Shown here piece after piece: positions 41,611-51,513 of a stretch of 64,000 nt of DNA. This stretch comes from Cellulomonas sp. 73-145 (lineage in GTDB: Bacteria; Actinomycetota; Actinomycetes; Actinomycetales; Cellulomonadaceae). The notes below the pieces were generated by a model. It saw nothing but the letters and a program-made list of their open reading frames with translations. It ran no database searches and was not told where the DNA came from. The stretch is taken from positions 248,001 through 312,000 of the forward strand of contig MKTI01000009.1 in the NCBI GenBank assembly GCA_001898185.1, in the 5' to 3' direction. The position numbers were made by a program, and so were the translations under genes. The stretch's first letter is position 1. Each line of letters starts with the position of its first letter.

Positions 41611-43425
41611 TCAGTCGTTCTGGCGGGTGTCCTCGTACAGCTCGTCGATCTGCGCCGCGAAGTCCTTGAGCACCTGCGCGCGCTTCACCTTCAGCGACGG
41701 GGTCAGGTACCCGTTCGCCTCGGTGAAGTCGGTGCTCAGCACGTGGATCTTGCGGATGGACTCCGCACGGGACACCGCCTCGTTGGTGCGGGCGACCGCG
41801 CGGTCGAGGGCCTCGAGGACGGCGGGGTTGGTCGCGGCGGTCTCGACGTCCATCGACGGCAGGCCGTGCATCGCGAGCCAGCCCGGCAGCATCTCGGCGT
41901 CGAGGGTGACCAGCGCACCGATGAAGGGTCGCTGGTCGCCGACCACCACCACCTGGCTGACGAGCGGGTGCCCGCGCAGGCGGTCCTCGAGGAGCGCAGG
42001 GGCGACGTTCTTGCCGCCGGCGGTGACGATGATCTCCTTCGACCGGCCGGTGATCCGCAAGTAGCCGTCGTCGTCGAGCGAGCCGAGGTCGCCCGTCTTG
42101 AACCAGCCGTCCACCAGCACCTCGGCGGTCTGCTCCGGCAGGTGCCGGTAGCCACGGAACACGTGCGGCCCGGCGACCCAGATGGCGCCGTCGTCGTCCA
42201 CCCGCACGCTGGTGCCGGGGAACGCCGGGCCGACGGTGCCGACCTTCGTCAGCCCGGGACGGTTCACCGCCGTCGGGGCGGTCGTCTCCGTCAGGCCGTA
42301 GCCCTCGAGCACCCGCACCCCGATGCCGCGGTAGAAGTGGCCCAGACGCTCGCCGAGGGGCGCGCCCCCGGACACCGCGAACTCCGCCCGGCCGCCGAGC
42401 GCCGCCCGCAGCTTGCGGTGCACGAGCCGATCGGCGATGCCGTGCTGCGCCCGCAGCACGGGGTTCGGCCCGGAGGGGGTGTCGAGAGCCCGTGAGTAGG
42501 TGATGGCCACCTTCGCGGCCCACCGGAAGATGCGCAGCGAGGCGCCGTCGCCCGCCTTCTGCTCGGCGGAGTTGTAGACCTTCTCGAACACCCGCGGGAC
42601 GGCCAGCACGAAGGTCGGCTGGAACGCCGCCAGGTCCGCGATCAGGTTGCGGGCGTTGGGTGCATGGCCCATCACGGCACCCGACGGCACGCAGAGCACC
42701 TCGATGAACCGCGCGAACACGTGCGCGAGCGGCAGGAACAGCAGGGTGCGCGAGTACGGCTTCGCGCAGACCTCACCGAGTCCGGCGACGCCCTCACGCG
42801 TGATCGAGACGAAGTTGCCGTGGGTCAGCTCGACGCCCTTGGGCCGGCCGGTGGTGCCGGACGTGTAGATGATGGTCGCCAGCGACGCGCCGTCCGCCAG
42901 GGCGCTGCGCCGGGCGATCTCGTCGTCCGGGACGTCGGCGCCGCGGGTGACCAGGGTGTCGATCGCGCCCTCGTCGAGCACCAGCACCTCGGTCAGGCCC
43001 GGAAGGTCGTCGCGCACCTGGGCGACGGCCGCCGCGTGGTCGGGCGTCTCGACGACGGCGAGCCGGGCGCCGGAGTCCGAGACGATCCAGCGCACCTGCT
43101 CCGGCGAGGACGTCTCGTACACCGGGACCCCGAGCGCACCCGCGGCCCAGCACGCGAAGTCGACGACGGTCCACTCGTAGCGCGTCCGAGACATGATGGC
43201 GACCCGGTCCCCGGGCTGGATGCCTGAGGCGACCAGGCCCTTGGCGACCGCGTTGACCTGGTCGACGAACTCCCGCACCGTCACGGTGGTCCAGCTGCCG
43301 TCAGGACCGCCGGAGCGCTCGGCGAAGACGTCGTCGGGGTCGCGGGCCAGGCGTGCGGCCAGCATGCCGGGGATGGACAGCGCGGGATCGTCCTCGACCT
43401 GCGCGGGGGATGTGAACTCGACCAT
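41611..43425 (-). CDS. long-chain fatty-acid CoA ligase (FadD15-like)
   Basis: 604 aa, AMP-forming acyl-CoA synthetase. The P-loop-like motif IIYTSGTTGRPKGVELTH (residues ~180-197), GYGLTET, the hinge region GWFKTGDLG and the catalytic Lys in TPSLKVKRAQV near the C-terminus are all present. It activates long-chain fatty acids with ATP and CoA for lipid synthesis or degradation. The ATG at 43425 has TGGAG 7 nt upstream. A TAGGGT box on this strand (43461 to 43456) is a likely -10. The gene lies downstream of valS on the same strand, separated by a hairpin. Confidence 0.93.
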   Translation of the reverse strand: MVEFTSPAQVEDDPALSIPGMLAARLARDPDDVFAERSGGPDGSWTTVTVREFVDQVNAVAKGLVASGIQPGDRVAIMSRTRYEWTVVDFACWAAGALGVPVYETSSPEQVRWIVSDSGARLAVVETPDHAAAVAQVRDDLPGLTEVLVLDEGAIDTLVTRGADVPDDEIARRSALADGASLATIIYTSGTTGRPKGVELTHGNFVSITREGVAGLGEVCAKPYSRTLLFLPLAHVFARFIEVLCVPSGAVMGHAPNARNLIADLAAFQPTFVLAVPRVFEKVYNSAEQKAGDGASLRIFRWAAKVAITYSRALDTPSGPNPVLRAQHGIADRLVHRKLRAALGGRAEFAVSGGAPLGERLGHFYRGIGVRVLEGYGLTETTAPTAVNRPGLTKVGTVGPAFPGTSVRVDDDGAIWVAGPHVFRGYRHLPEQTAEVLVDGWFKTGDLGSLDDDGYLRITGRSKEIIVTAGGKNVAPALLEDRLRGHPLVSQVVVVGDQRPFIGALVTLDAEMLPGWLAMHGLPSMDVETAATNPAVLEALDRAVARTNEAVSRAESIRKIHVLSTDFTEANGYLTPSLKVKRAQVLKDFAAQIDELYEDTRQND

Positions 43426-43497
43426 GGGTGCTCCAGGTGCCGTGATGACGGACCGACCCTAGTGGCTGGAAGGTCACGCCCGGCCGGGTGCGGCCGC

Positions 43498-43529
43498 GCG
43501 CCGGAAGGTCGTCGGGACCCTCCCGGCGC
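43498..43529 (-). terminator. hairpin between valS and fadD
   Basis: GCGCCGG (43498-43504) pairs with CCGGCGC (43523-43529), with an inner GGTC/GACC stem. It lies just after the valS stop on the minus strand. Confidence 0.6.
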
Positions 43530-43539
43530 ACGGGGACGG

Positions 43540-46197
43540 TCAGGCGCGCTGCTCGGCCACGCCCAGCTCGGCGTCGCGGGCGACGGACGTGCCGTCCTCC
43601 CCGCTGACCAGCCTCAGCGCTCCGGTCACGCGTCCGGCTGCGCGCACGTCGCCCAGGGCGAGCTCCACCGAGGCGCGGGCCGGGGACGGCACCGTGAGCG
43701 TCACCGCCGTGATGGGCGTGCGCATGGACACCTTCGCCTCGGACTTCACCTTGCGGAGGGCCGCGAGGGCCGCACCGGCAGCGGCGACCACACCGGCGTC
43801 CGCGTCGCCGGCCGCGACGCGCAGCGGCTCGGCCGTCGGCCAGGCGGCGCGGTGCACCGAGCCCTCACGCCACCAGGACCAGACCTCCTCGGTGGCGAAC
43901 GGCAGCACCGGCGCGAACAGGCGCAGCAGCGTGTCGAGGGCGATGCCCAGCGCTGCGCGCGCCGAGGCGGCACCCTCCGGGTCGTCCTCCGCGGCGTAGG
44001 CGCGGTCCTTGACCAGCTCGAGGTAGTCGTCGCAGAACGTCCAGAAGAACGTCTCGGTCACCTCGAGGGCGCGGGTGTGGTCGTAGGCCTCGAGCGACGC
44101 GGTGGCCGCCTCGACCACGTCGGCCAGGCCGGCGAGCATCGCCCGGTCGATCGGCCGTGTCACGTGTGCGGGGTCGAGCGAGACGGGCTCGTCGGCGGCG
44201 CCGAACGACAGCGCGAACTTGCTGGCGTTGAGCACCTTGATCGCCAGGCGGCGGCCGATCTTCATCTGGCCGACCTCGAAGGCCGCGTCCGTACCGAGCT
44301 TCGCCGAGGCCGCCCAGTACCGGACCGCGTCGGAGCCGTGCTCCTCGAGCAGACCCATCGGTGTGACGACGTTGCCCTTGGACTTGCTCATCTTCTTGCG
44401 GTCGGGGTCGAGGATCCACCCGCTGATCGCGGCATCGGACCACGGCAGCGCCCCGAACTCCAGGTGCGAGCGCACCACCGTGGAGAACAGCCAGGTGCGG
44501 ATGATGTCCTGGCCCTGGGGACGCAGGTCCATCGGGTACACGCGGGAGAACAGGTCGTCGTCGGACAGCCAGCCGCCGACGATCAGCGGGCTCAGCGAGC
44601 TGGTCGCCCAGGTGTCCATCACGTCGGGGTCCGCAGCGAACCCGCCCGGCACGCCGCGCTGGTCCTCGGTGAAGCCCTCCGGGCAGTCGGTGGAGGGGTC
44701 GATGGGCAGGGCGCTCTCCGCCGGCACCAGCGGGTTGCCGTGGTCGGGGTTGCCGTCCTCGTCGAGTCGGTACCAGACCGGGAACGGCACGCCGAAGAAG
44801 CGCTGCCGCGACACGAGCCAGTCGCCGTTGAGGCCGTTGACCCAGTTCTCGTAGCGCACCCGCATGAACTCGGGGTGGAAGCCGAGCTCCGCACCGCGCG
44901 TGAGCAGCGCGGCGCGCAGCTCCTCGTCCCGGCCGCCGTTGCGGATGTACCACTGCCGGCTGGTGACGATCTCGAGGGGCTTGTCGCCCTTCTCGTAGAA
45001 GTTCGCCTTGCGCTGGGTCGCCACCGGCTCGCCGTCCAGCTCGCCCGAGTCGCGCAGGCCGGCGACCACGGCCTCCCGCGCCGAGAACGTCGTCTTCCCC
45101 GCCAGGTCCGCGTACAGCGCGCGGCCGCCGTCGGAGGTGATCCAGTCGGGCGTCTCGCGCAGCAGCCGGCCGTCGCGACCGACCACGGACCGGGTCGGCA
45201 GGCGCAGCTCGCGCCACCACTGCACGTCGGTCAGGTCGCCGAACGTGCAGCACATCGCGATGCCGGCACCCTTGTCCGGCTCGGCGGCCGGGTGGGCCAG
45301 CACCGGCAGCTCCACGCCGAACAGCGGGCTGGTCACGGTGCTGCCGAACAGGTGCTGGTAGCGCTCGTCGTCCGGGTGGGCGATCAGTGCGACGCATGCC
45401 GGGAGCAGCTCGGGACGGGTCGTCTCGATGTGCACGTCACCGCCGCCGTCGGTGCGGTGGAACGCGACGCGGTGGTAGGCGCCGGGGTAGTCCCGGGCCT
45501 CGAGCTCTGCCTGCGCCACCGCCGTCTGGAACGTGACGTCCCAGAGGCCGGGCGCCTCGGCCTGGTAGGCCTCGCCGCGGGCGAGGTTCCGCAGGAAGGC
45601 CGCCTGCGCGACGGCTCGGGCCCGCTCGCCGATGGTCTGGTAGGTCCGCGACCAGTCGACCGACAGGCCGAGCCGGCGCCAGAGCGCCTCGAACTGCTGC
45701 TCGTCCTCCGCCGACAGGCGCACGCACAGCTCGATGAAGTTGCGCCGGGACACCGGCACCTGGTCCTTGGCGGACTTCCCGCCTGAGCCCGCATCGCCCT
45801 GGTGCGGCGGCACGAAACCCTCGACGTACGGCAGCGAGGGGTCGCAGCGGACGCCGTAGTAGTTCTGCACCCGGCGCTCGGTGGGCAGGCCGTTGTCGTC
45901 CCAGCCCATCGGGTAGAACACCTCGGCGCCGCGCATCCGGCGGTACCGGGCCACCACGTCGGTGTGCGTGTAGGAGAAGACGTGACCCACGTGCAGCGAG
46001 CCGGAGACCGTGGGGGGCGGGGTGTCGATCGAGTAGACCTGCTCACGCGCCGCCGTGCGGTCGAACGCGTACAGCCCCTGCTGCGACCACGAGGCGTCCC
46101 AGCGCTGCTCGACACCGTCGAGCGAGACCCGGTCCGGTACCTCGCGCACGGCACGGGTTGCCGGGACACGGGGCGACAGGGGGTTCAGCTCGGCCAT
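43540..46197 (-). CDS. valS: valyl-tRNA synthetase
   Basis: 885 aa, class Ia synthetase. The HIGH motif appears as GSLHVGHVFSYTHTD (residues ~60-74), the KMSKS as RKKMSKSKGNVV, and the GWDDNGLPTE motif and CP1 editing domain lie between. The C-terminal anticodon-binding domain ends in a short tail without the long coiled coil of some bacterial ValRS, which explains the modest length. ATG at 46197 with GGGAGA 9 nt upstream. It charges tRNA-Val and edits mischarged Thr. Confidence 0.96.
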   Translation of the reverse strand: MAELNPLSPRVPATRAVREVPDRVSLDGVEQRWDASWSQQGLYAFDRTAAREQVYSIDTPPPTVSGSLHVGHVFSYTHTDVVARYRRMRGAEVFYPMGWDDNGLPTERRVQNYYGVRCDPSLPYVEGFVPPHQGDAGSGGKSAKDQVPVSRRNFIELCVRLSAEDEQQFEALWRRLGLSVDWSRTYQTIGERARAVAQAAFLRNLARGEAYQAEAPGLWDVTFQTAVAQAELEARDYPGAYHRVAFHRTDGGGDVHIETTRPELLPACVALIAHPDDERYQHLFGSTVTSPLFGVELPVLAHPAAEPDKGAGIAMCCTFGDLTDVQWWRELRLPTRSVVGRDGRLLRETPDWITSDGGRALYADLAGKTTFSAREAVVAGLRDSGELDGEPVATQRKANFYEKGDKPLEIVTSRQWYIRNGGRDEELRAALLTRGAELGFHPEFMRVRYENWVNGLNGDWLVSRQRFFGVPFPVWYRLDEDGNPDHGNPLVPAESALPIDPSTDCPEGFTEDQRGVPGGFAADPDVMDTWATSSLSPLIVGGWLSDDDLFSRVYPMDLRPQGQDIIRTWLFSTVVRSHLEFGALPWSDAAISGWILDPDRKKMSKSKGNVVTPMGLLEEHGSDAVRYWAASAKLGTDAAFEVGQMKIGRRLAIKVLNASKFALSFGAADEPVSLDPAHVTRPIDRAMLAGLADVVEAATASLEAYDHTRALEVTETFFWTFCDDYLELVKDRAYAAEDDPEGAASARAALGIALDTLLRLFAPVLPFATEEVWSWWREGSVHRAAWPTAEPLRVAAGDADAGVVAAAGAALAALRKVKSEAKVSMRTPITAVTLTVPSPARASVELALGDVRAAGRVTGALRLVSGEDGTSVARDAELGVAEQRA

Positions 46198-46245
46198 GAC
46201 CGCCATTCTCCCAGAAGCGCAGGTGGTGCTGCGCACCGCGGGGTG

Positions 46246-47343
46246 TCAGTGCGGCTGGTGAGAGGTGAGCCAGTCGAAGGCCGGTGCCGCCATCTCGCCC
46301 CAGACGGACCAGTTGTGGCCGCCCTTGGGCAGCACCTGCACGTCCACCGAGACCCCCGGCCCCACGGCCGCCTTCAGAGCCTGCGCATCCTTCACCGTGG
46401 CGCCGTCCTGTGCCGTCGCCGTGAGCAGCAGGGCGACCGGCGGGTTCGTGCCGTGAGCGGCCAGGGTCCGCAGGTCGGCCGCGGTCCGGTCGGCGGCCGT
46501 GCCGGACAGCGCCGGGGCGTCCGGGGCGTTGCTGCCGGACATGCTGATCGCCGTGCCGAAGCGGGTGGGGTCCGTCAGCAGCAGCCGTGCGGCGCAGTAG
46601 CCCCCGCTCGACAGGCCCACCGCAGTCCACCGGGCGCTCGGGTCGGCACCGAACTCGCGCACCATCAGCTCCCGGACGTCCCGGGTCAGCCAGGTGGCGA
46701 CCTGGGGGCCGCCGGTCACGTCGGCGCAGTCCCAGTTCTTGCCGCCGAAGTTGGTGGTGGCCGCGACGACGATGGTCGGCGGCAACGTCCCTGCCTGCAT
46801 CCGGCTGTCCACCTCCGAGGCGAGGTGCAGGCCGATGATCGCGTCGACCGGGTTGCCGGGGTAGCCGGCCAGCCCCAGGATCACCCGGTACCGCGGGTGG
46901 TGGCCGGGTTCCCATCCCGGGGGCAGGGCGACGACGACGTCACCCTCGACACCGGAGGCCGTGCCGGTCAGGTGGCCCCGGACGAAGCCGTCGGCCGACC
47001 GCGAGAAGCCGGGCGGGAGCGGCGCCGGCGTACCGGACGGCGTCGGGGCCGCGCCGGTCGCGCCGGGCTGGTCCGGAGACAGCGCGGCACCTGCGGCATC
47101 GCTGGGAGCCAGCGCGCCGCCGAGGTCGCTCCAGGACGTGAAGAACTGGTTGACGTGGTTGACCGCCGCGGCGGCGGTCGCGACCGCCAGCAGCTGGCAC
47201 AGCAGCAGCAGCCCGATGCGTTGAGCGGTTCGCAACGGCCGCGCGCCGCGCACCCGGTTCCAGAGGACGACGGCCGCCGCCATCGCGACCAGGAGGACCA
47301 CCGCCGCGGCGATGACGACAGCGAGACTGTCAGGCCTGGTCAC
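46246..47343 (-). CDS. membrane-anchored esterase (antigen 85 / esterase D-like)
   Basis: 365 aa. Two N-terminal hydrophobic helices (residues ~7-28 and ~42-62), a Pro/Ala/Ser linker, then an alpha/beta-hydrolase domain facing outside. The nucleophile elbow is GLSSGGYCA and the catalytic His is in KGGHNWSVW. Esterase D/antigen-85-like proteins act on acyl esters or transfer acyl groups on the envelope; the substrate here is unknown. The GTG at 47343 is 6 nt after a TAGCAT box (47355 to 47350), another leaderless arrangement. Confidence 0.82.
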   Translation of the reverse strand: MTRPDSLAVVIAAAVVLLVAMAAAVVLWNRVRGARPLRTAQRIGLLLLCQLLAVATAAAAVNHVNQFFTSWSDLGGALAPSDAAGAALSPDQPGATGAAPTPSGTPAPLPPGFSRSADGFVRGHLTGTASGVEGDVVVALPPGWEPGHHPRYRVILGLAGYPGNPVDAIIGLHLASEVDSRMQAGTLPPTIVVAATTNFGGKNWDCADVTGGPQVATWLTRDVRELMVREFGADPSARWTAVGLSSGGYCAARLLLTDPTRFGTAISMSGSNAPDAPALSGTAADRTAADLRTLAAHGTNPPVALLLTATAQDGATVKDAQALKAAVGPGVSVDVQVLPKGGHNWSVWGEMAAPAFDWLTSHQPH

Positions 47344-47349
47344 GCCCGG

Positions 47350-47355
47350 ATGCTA
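47350..47355 (-). promoter_or_regulatory. -10 box of the leaderless esterase transcript
   Basis: TAGCAT on the minus strand ends 6 nt before the GTG start at 47343. Confidence 0.55.
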
Positions 47356-47474
47356 GAACCGCTCGGCGCTCACCGAGGGGAGTTCTGCGGTTGCCCGACG
47401 TCCATCGAGAACATCTTCACGACGTGCCCACTCAGCATTCGCTCAGTGTTCACCCAGCCGGTGGGCCGGCTGCG

Positions 47475-48032
47475 CTACACCGGGTCCGCGGCTGCTCGGC
47501 GGGCGCGGTAGGCGGCGACGTGGGCGCGGTTGGCGCAGTTGTTCACGTCGCAGAAGCGCCGGGACCGGTTGCGGGACAGATCGACGAGCACCGCCTGGCA
47601 GTCCGGCGCCTCGCAGAGCGCCATCCGCGCGTACTCGTCGGACCGGATGACGTCGACCACGGCCATCGCGGCCTCGACCATGATCCGCACCGGCAGCGGG
47701 GCCTCCATGTCGGTGGCGTGCAGGTGCCAGTCCCAGCCGTCGTGGCGGACGAGGTAGGGCAGGGCGCCGGCCTCCCGCAGCATCTCGTTGACGAGCCCCG
47801 CCGCCTCGTCGCGGTCGACCTCCCACAGGCGGTGCAGGCGTTCCCGCACGGTGCGCACCGCGGCGACCTCGTCGTCGTCCCTGTCGTGCCGGCCGGCGTA
47901 GCCGAAGTCGGCGTAGAAGCGGTCGAGGTCCGCCACCGACGTCAGGGTGTCCACGCCGTCCCGGCGCAGGCCTGTGTTGACGAGCCAGGCGGCCGCGGTG
48001 AGCGACACCTCAGTGTCAGGGGCGAACGTCAC
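47475..48032 (-). CDS. CGNR zinc-finger protein (ABATE domain)
   Basis: 185 aa. The N-terminal part corresponds to the ABATE (stress-induced, DUF1470) domain. The C-terminal CGNR zinc finger is CEAPDCQAVLVDLSRNRSRR followed by FCDVNNCANRAH, with four cysteines. These proteins are thought to be transcription regulators of stress or transport genes. GTG at 48032 with AGGAG 6 nt upstream. It is divergent from a drug/metabolite exporter gene across 84 bp, so it may control it. Confidence 0.88.
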   Translation of the reverse strand: MTFAPDTEVSLTAAAWLVNTGLRRDGVDTLTSVADLDRFYADFGYAGRHDRDDDEVAAVRTVRERLHRLWEVDRDEAAGLVNEMLREAGALPYLVRHDGWDWHLHATDMEAPLPVRIMVEAAMAVVDVIRSDEYARMALCEAPDCQAVLVDLSRNRSRRFCDVNNCANRAHVAAYRARRAAADPV

Positions 48033-48116
48033 TTTGACTCCTGTCGGCGTGTCTGGGTACTGTCACGAGCATAAATCGCGTTCACCCCTGACATCGGGGC
48101 GTTGGAGGGGGTAGTC

Positions 48117-49136
48117 GTGCGCACTGCGGGATCCCGCGGGGGCGGTGTGGTGGCCGGGCTCGTGGCGGCCGCCGCGTTCGCGACCTCGGGGCCGGTGGCC
48201 AAGCCGTTGCTCGAGGCGGGGTGGACGCCGGGCGGCGCGATCCTGTTCCGCCTCTCGTTCGGCGCACTGCTCCTGCTCGGCCCCGCGCTGTGGGCGCTGC
48301 GCGGCCGGTACCGCCTGCTGGTGACGGAGCGCCGGACCCTGCTGCTGTTCGGCCTCGTCGGCGTCGCCGGGTCGACGTCCCTGTACTACCTCGCCGTCGA
48401 CCGGCTGCCGATCGCCGTCGCCCTGCTCGTCGAGTACACGGCACCGCTGCTGCTGCTCGGCTGGGCGTGGGCCCGGACCCGGCGAACGCCCTCTCGGCTC
48501 ACGCTGGTCGGCGCCGCGCTGGCGATGGGCGGTCTGGTGCTGGTGCTCGACCTGACGGGCCGCATCCACCTCGACCCCGTGGGCCTGCTGTTCGCGTTCG
48601 CCGCCGCGGTGGGGAACGCCGCGTACTTCGCGATGACGGCGCGCCCGTCGCCGCTGCCCCCCGTGGCGGTGGCCGGCTCGGGGCTGGTGGTCGGCGCCCT
48701 GGTGATCGGGCTGCTGCTGGTGGTCGGCGTCCTCCCGCTCCGCACTCCCGCGGTGCCGGTGCACGTCGCCGGCACCAGCACGTCGTGGCTGGTGCTCGCC
48801 CTGGTGCTCGGAGCGCTCCCCACCGCGTTCGCCTACGGCGTCAGCACGGTCTCGGTGCGCATCCTCGGGGAGCGCACGGCGTCGTTCCTCGCCCTCGCCG
48901 AGGTGCTGTTCGCCGTGGTGCTCGCCTGGGCGCTGCTCGGCGAGGCTCCCGCCGGCGTCCAGCTGGTCGGCGCGGTGCTGGTGGTGGGCGGTGTGGCGCT
49001 GGTCCGCCGTGGTGCGACGGACGAGTCGGCGGCCCTGCTGGTCGAGCCGGCGGACGCCGACGTCCTGCTGCTGCCCACGTCGGACGCGCCGCCGCCGGAC
49101 GCAGACCTGCGGGAGCCGCAGCCGCTGGCTGTCTGA
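48117..49136 (+). CDS. EamA-family drug/metabolite transporter
   Basis: 339 aa with ten hydrophobic helices in two EamA repeats, the second ending LLGEAPAGVQLVGAVLVVGG. It exports amino acids or small metabolites; the specific substrate cannot be told. A cytoplasmic tail of ~40 residues rich in Asp, Pro and Leu is unusual but harmless. The GTG at 48117 is 6 nt after GGAGGGG; a TTG at 48102 is unlikely. Divergent from the CGNR regulator. Confidence 0.88.
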   Translation: MRTAGSRGGGVVAGLVAAAAFATSGPVAKPLLEAGWTPGGAILFRLSFGALLLLGPALWALRGRYRLLVTERRTLLLFGLVGVAGSTSLYYLAVDRLPIAVALLVEYTAPLLLLGWAWARTRRTPSRLTLVGAALAMGGLVLVLDLTGRIHLDPVGLLFAFAAAVGNAAYFAMTARPSPLPPVAVAGSGLVVGALVIGLLLVVGVLPLRTPAVPVHVAGTSTSWLVLALVLGALPTAFAYGVSTVSVRILGERTASFLALAEVLFAVVLAWALLGEAPAGVQLVGAVLVVGGVALVRRGATDESAALLVEPADADVLLLPTSDAPPPDADLREPQPLAV

Positions 49137-49147
49137 CAGGGGCGTCC

Positions 49148-49153
49148 TAGGCT
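49148..49153 (+). promoter_or_regulatory. -10 box ahead of a leaderless uORF and F420 gene
   Basis: TAGGCT ends 7 nt before a GTG at 49161 that opens a short frame running into the start of the F420-dependent oxidoreductase gene. Confidence 0.5.
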
Positions 49154-49160
49154 CGTCGTC

Positions 49161-49217
49161 GTGCGCGCGGGACGACCTGGCCTCCGCGCCGGGCGGACGG
49201 AGACGATGTGGCAGTGA
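49161..49217 (+). CDS. possible leaderless leader peptide (18 aa)
   Basis: GTG at 49161 opens an 18-codon frame, basic and Arg-rich, whose TGA (49215-49217) overlaps the start region of the next gene, including a GTGA overlap at 49214. If the TAGGCT box starts transcription at about 49160, ribosomes would translate this peptide first. Coupled translation or an attenuation role are options. There is no direct proof. Confidence 0.35.
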   Translation: MRAGRPGLRAGRTETMWQ

Positions 49218-50221
49218 CGGCGAACGGTCTGACGGTCGGCTACGCGGCGAGCCTCGAGCAGTTCCACCCGACCGAGGCGGTCGAGCTGTCGGCGGTCGCC
49301 GAGCAGCACGGGTTCTCCGGGGTAATGGCGGCGGACCACTTCCAGCCGTGGGTCCCCGCCCAGGGACAGTCGGCCTTCGTCTGGAACGTGCTGACGGCCG
49401 TCGGCGAGCGGACGACCGGTGACTTCGGCCCCGGTGTCACGGCGCCGACCTTCCGCTGGCACCCCGCGATGGTCGCTCAGGCCTCGGCCACGCTCGCCGC
49501 CATGTACCCCGGTCGGCACTGGCTGGGCCTCGGCTCCGGCGAGGCACTGAACGAGCACGTCATCGCCGGGTACTGGCCCGAGGCACCCGAGCGGATCAAC
49601 CGGATGTTCGAGGCGATCGAGATCATCCGCAAGCTCTTCACGTCCTCGCTGGCGGGCAAGGACACCAAGCACGCCGGGCCGTTCTACAAGCTCGAGTCGA
49701 CGCGCCTGTGGACCATGCCGGAGGTGCCGCCGGAGATCCTGGTCGCCACCGCTGGTCCGGTCACGGCCAAGCGCGCCGGCCGGCACGCGGACGGACTGAT
49801 CACCGTCGGTGCGCCCCTGGAGAAGATCGGCGGCCTGTTCACCCGGTTCGCCGAGGGCGCGCGCGAGGCCGGCAAGGACCCGGACGCCATGCCGAAGGTG
49901 CTGCAGCTGCACCTGTCCTGGGCGGCGACGGACGAGGAGGCGATGGCCAACGCGATGCACGAGTGGCCCAACGGCGGGATGAAGTTCCCCAAGGGCGACG
50001 TCCGCTCGCCGTTCGACTTCGAGCAGATGGCCCGGATGGTCCGACCGGAGGACTTCGCCGGCCGGATGGTGATCTCGGCCGACCCGGACCTGCACAGGGC
50101 GGAGATCCAGCGGTACGTCGACCTCGGGTTCGACCGGATCTACCTGCACAACGTCGGGCGCAACCAGCGGGAGTGGCTCGAGGTGTTCGGGCGGGACGTG
50201 CTGCCGGCGCTGAGCCGATGA
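49208..50221 (+). CDS. F420-dependent LLM-class dehydrogenase, FGD-like
   Basis: 337 aa luciferase-like monooxygenase fold using coenzyme F420. The block [13 protein letters not shown] is characteristic of F420-dependent glucose-6-phosphate dehydrogenase and its close relatives, and the C-terminal [18 protein letters not shown] fits as well. Glucose-6-phosphate or an alcohol are candidate substrates. GTG at 49208 has GGAG 5 nt upstream; GTG 49214 is the alternative and overlaps the uORF stop. Its own stop overlaps cofE (ATGA at 50218), linking it to F420 synthesis. Confidence 0.88.
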   Translation: MAVTANGLTVGYAASLEQFHPTEAVELSAVAEQHGFSGVMAADHFQPWVPAQGQSAFVWNVLTAVGERTTGDFGPGVTAPTFRWHPAMVAQASATLAAMYPGRHWLGLGSGEALNEHVIAGYWPEAPERINRMFEAIEIIRKLFTSSLAGKDTKHAGPFYKLESTRLWTMPEVPPEILVATAGPVTAKRAGRHADGLITVGAPLEKIGGLFTRFAEGAREAGKDPDAMPKVLQLHLSWAATDEEAMANAMHEWPNGGMKFPKGDVRSPFDFEQMARMVRPEDFAGRMVISADPDLHRAEIQRYVDLGFDRIYLHNVGRNQREWLEVFGRDVLPALSR

Positions 50222-51045
50222 CGGGTGCCGACCGCGAGCCGTCCGAGATGCGGGTCTGGGCACCGGGCGGCGTCGGCGAGGTGCGCACCGGCGACGACCT
50301 CGTCACCCTCCTGCTCGACGCCCTCGCGGCCGACGACGACCCGGACCACCGTCCGGCCGACGGCGACGTCCTGGTGCTGACCAGCAAGGTGGTGTCCAAG
50401 GCCGAGGGACGGGTGGTCGCGGCCGAGGACCGCGAGCAGGCGATCACCGACGAGACCGTGCGGGTGGTCGCGACGCGGGAGCACGCCGCCGGGGTGACCC
50501 GGATCGTGGAGAACCGGCTGGGGCTGGTGATGGCCGCCGCGGGGGTGGACGCCTCGAACACCCCGGCCGGCACCGTGCTGCTGCTGCCGCTCGACCCCGA
50601 TGCCTCCGCGCGGGCCCTCCGGGACGGCGTCACCGCGAGGTTCGGGGTCACGGTCGGCGTGATCGTCAGCGACACCGCCGGTCGGCCGTGGCGCGACGGC
50701 GTGGTGGACATCGCCATCGGCGTCGCCGGCCTGGCACCCCTCGAGGACCTGCGGGGGCAGGCGGACAGCTTCGGGCGACCGCTGACGATGACTGTGACGG
50801 CGGTGGCCGACGAGCTGGCAGCCGCGGCCGAGCTGGTCAAGGGCAAGGCGTCCGGCCGGCCGCTCGCCGTGGTGCGCGGCGCAGGCCGGTGGGTCACCGC
50901 GGAGCACGGGCCCGGTGCGCGGCCGCTGCAGCGGACGGGGCCCGACGACATGTTCCGGCTCGGCACCGCCGAGGCCTACGAGGAGGGCTTCGCCGCGGGG
51001 CGGGCAGCCGCCGGTGGCACGCCCGAGGGACGCACGCAGGCGTAG
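50218..51045 (+). CDS. cofE: coenzyme F420:L-glutamate ligase
   Basis: 275 aa, single-domain ligase that adds glutamates to F420-0. Conserved blocks: [15 protein letters not shown] (residues ~45-60), [20 protein letters not shown], and [16 protein letters not shown]. Mycobacterial FbiB has an extra C-terminal nitroreductase-like domain; that is absent here, so this is the archaeal-type stand-alone CofE. The maturation step carried out by that extra domain must be supplied elsewhere. Translation is coupled to the upstream F420-dependent enzyme. Confidence 0.9.
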   Translation: MTGADREPSEMRVWAPGGVGEVRTGDDLVTLLLDALAADDDPDHRPADGDVLVLTSKVVSKAEGRVVAAEDREQAITDETVRVVATREHAAGVTRIVENRLGLVMAAAGVDASNTPAGTVLLLPLDPDASARALRDGVTARFGVTVGVIVSDTAGRPWRDGVVDIAIGVAGLAPLEDLRGQADSFGRPLTMTVTAVADELAAAAELVKGKASGRPLAVVRGAGRWVTAEHGPGARPLQRTGPDDMFRLGTAEAYEEGFAAGRAAAGGTPEGRTQA

Positions 51046-51070
51046 CCGGCGGTCAGGCCCGAGGCGGCGG

Positions 51071-51457
51071 TCAGACCCCGGCGTCCGGGGTGCCCGTCGC
51101 GAACTGCACCGACTGGGGCGTGGCGCCCGGCTCACCGGCGGCGATCGGCTCGACGACGGCGGCGGTGCCGTACGCGCACACCTCGCTGAACTGCCCGATC
51201 GAGTCGGTGTCGAACCGCATCGCCAGGATCGCGTTGGCCCCGCGCTGCTCCGCCTCGGTCACCATCCGGCGCATCACCTCGTGCCGGCTCTCGTACATGA
51301 TCTTGGTGTACTCGGGGATCTCCCCGCCGCCGATGGCGCGGAAGCCGGCGGTGAAGCTGGCGCCGATGTTGGTGGAGCGGACAGTCAGACCCATCACCTC
51401 GCCGAGGACGGCGAGGACGCGGTAGCCGGGCAGGTCGTTGGAGGTGACGACGATCAT
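51071..51457 (-). CDS. YbjQ/UPF0145 family protein
   Basis: 128 aa, matches the YbjQ (heavy-metal-binding DUF74) family: ATSxxLPGYRV-like start, GLTVRSTNIG, and MRRMVTEAEQRGANAILAMRFD. It forms a pentameric ring in solved structures; the cellular role is unknown. A C-terminal extension of ~25 residues is Ala/Gly/Pro-rich. Start ATG at 51457. Lies downstream of the MarR gene on the same strand with a 56-bp gap. Confidence 0.87.
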   Translation of the reverse strand: MIVVTSNDLPGYRVLAVLGEVMGLTVRSTNIGASFTAGFRAIGGGEIPEYTKIMYESRHEVMRRMVTEAEQRGANAILAMRFDTDSIGQFSEVCAYGTAAVVEPIAAGEPGATPQSVQFATGTPDAGV

Positions 51458-51513
51458 GGCGGCGATCCTGCCAGCGACGTCGACCTCGTGGGGACGGTGC
51501 GCTCGGCCGCGGC

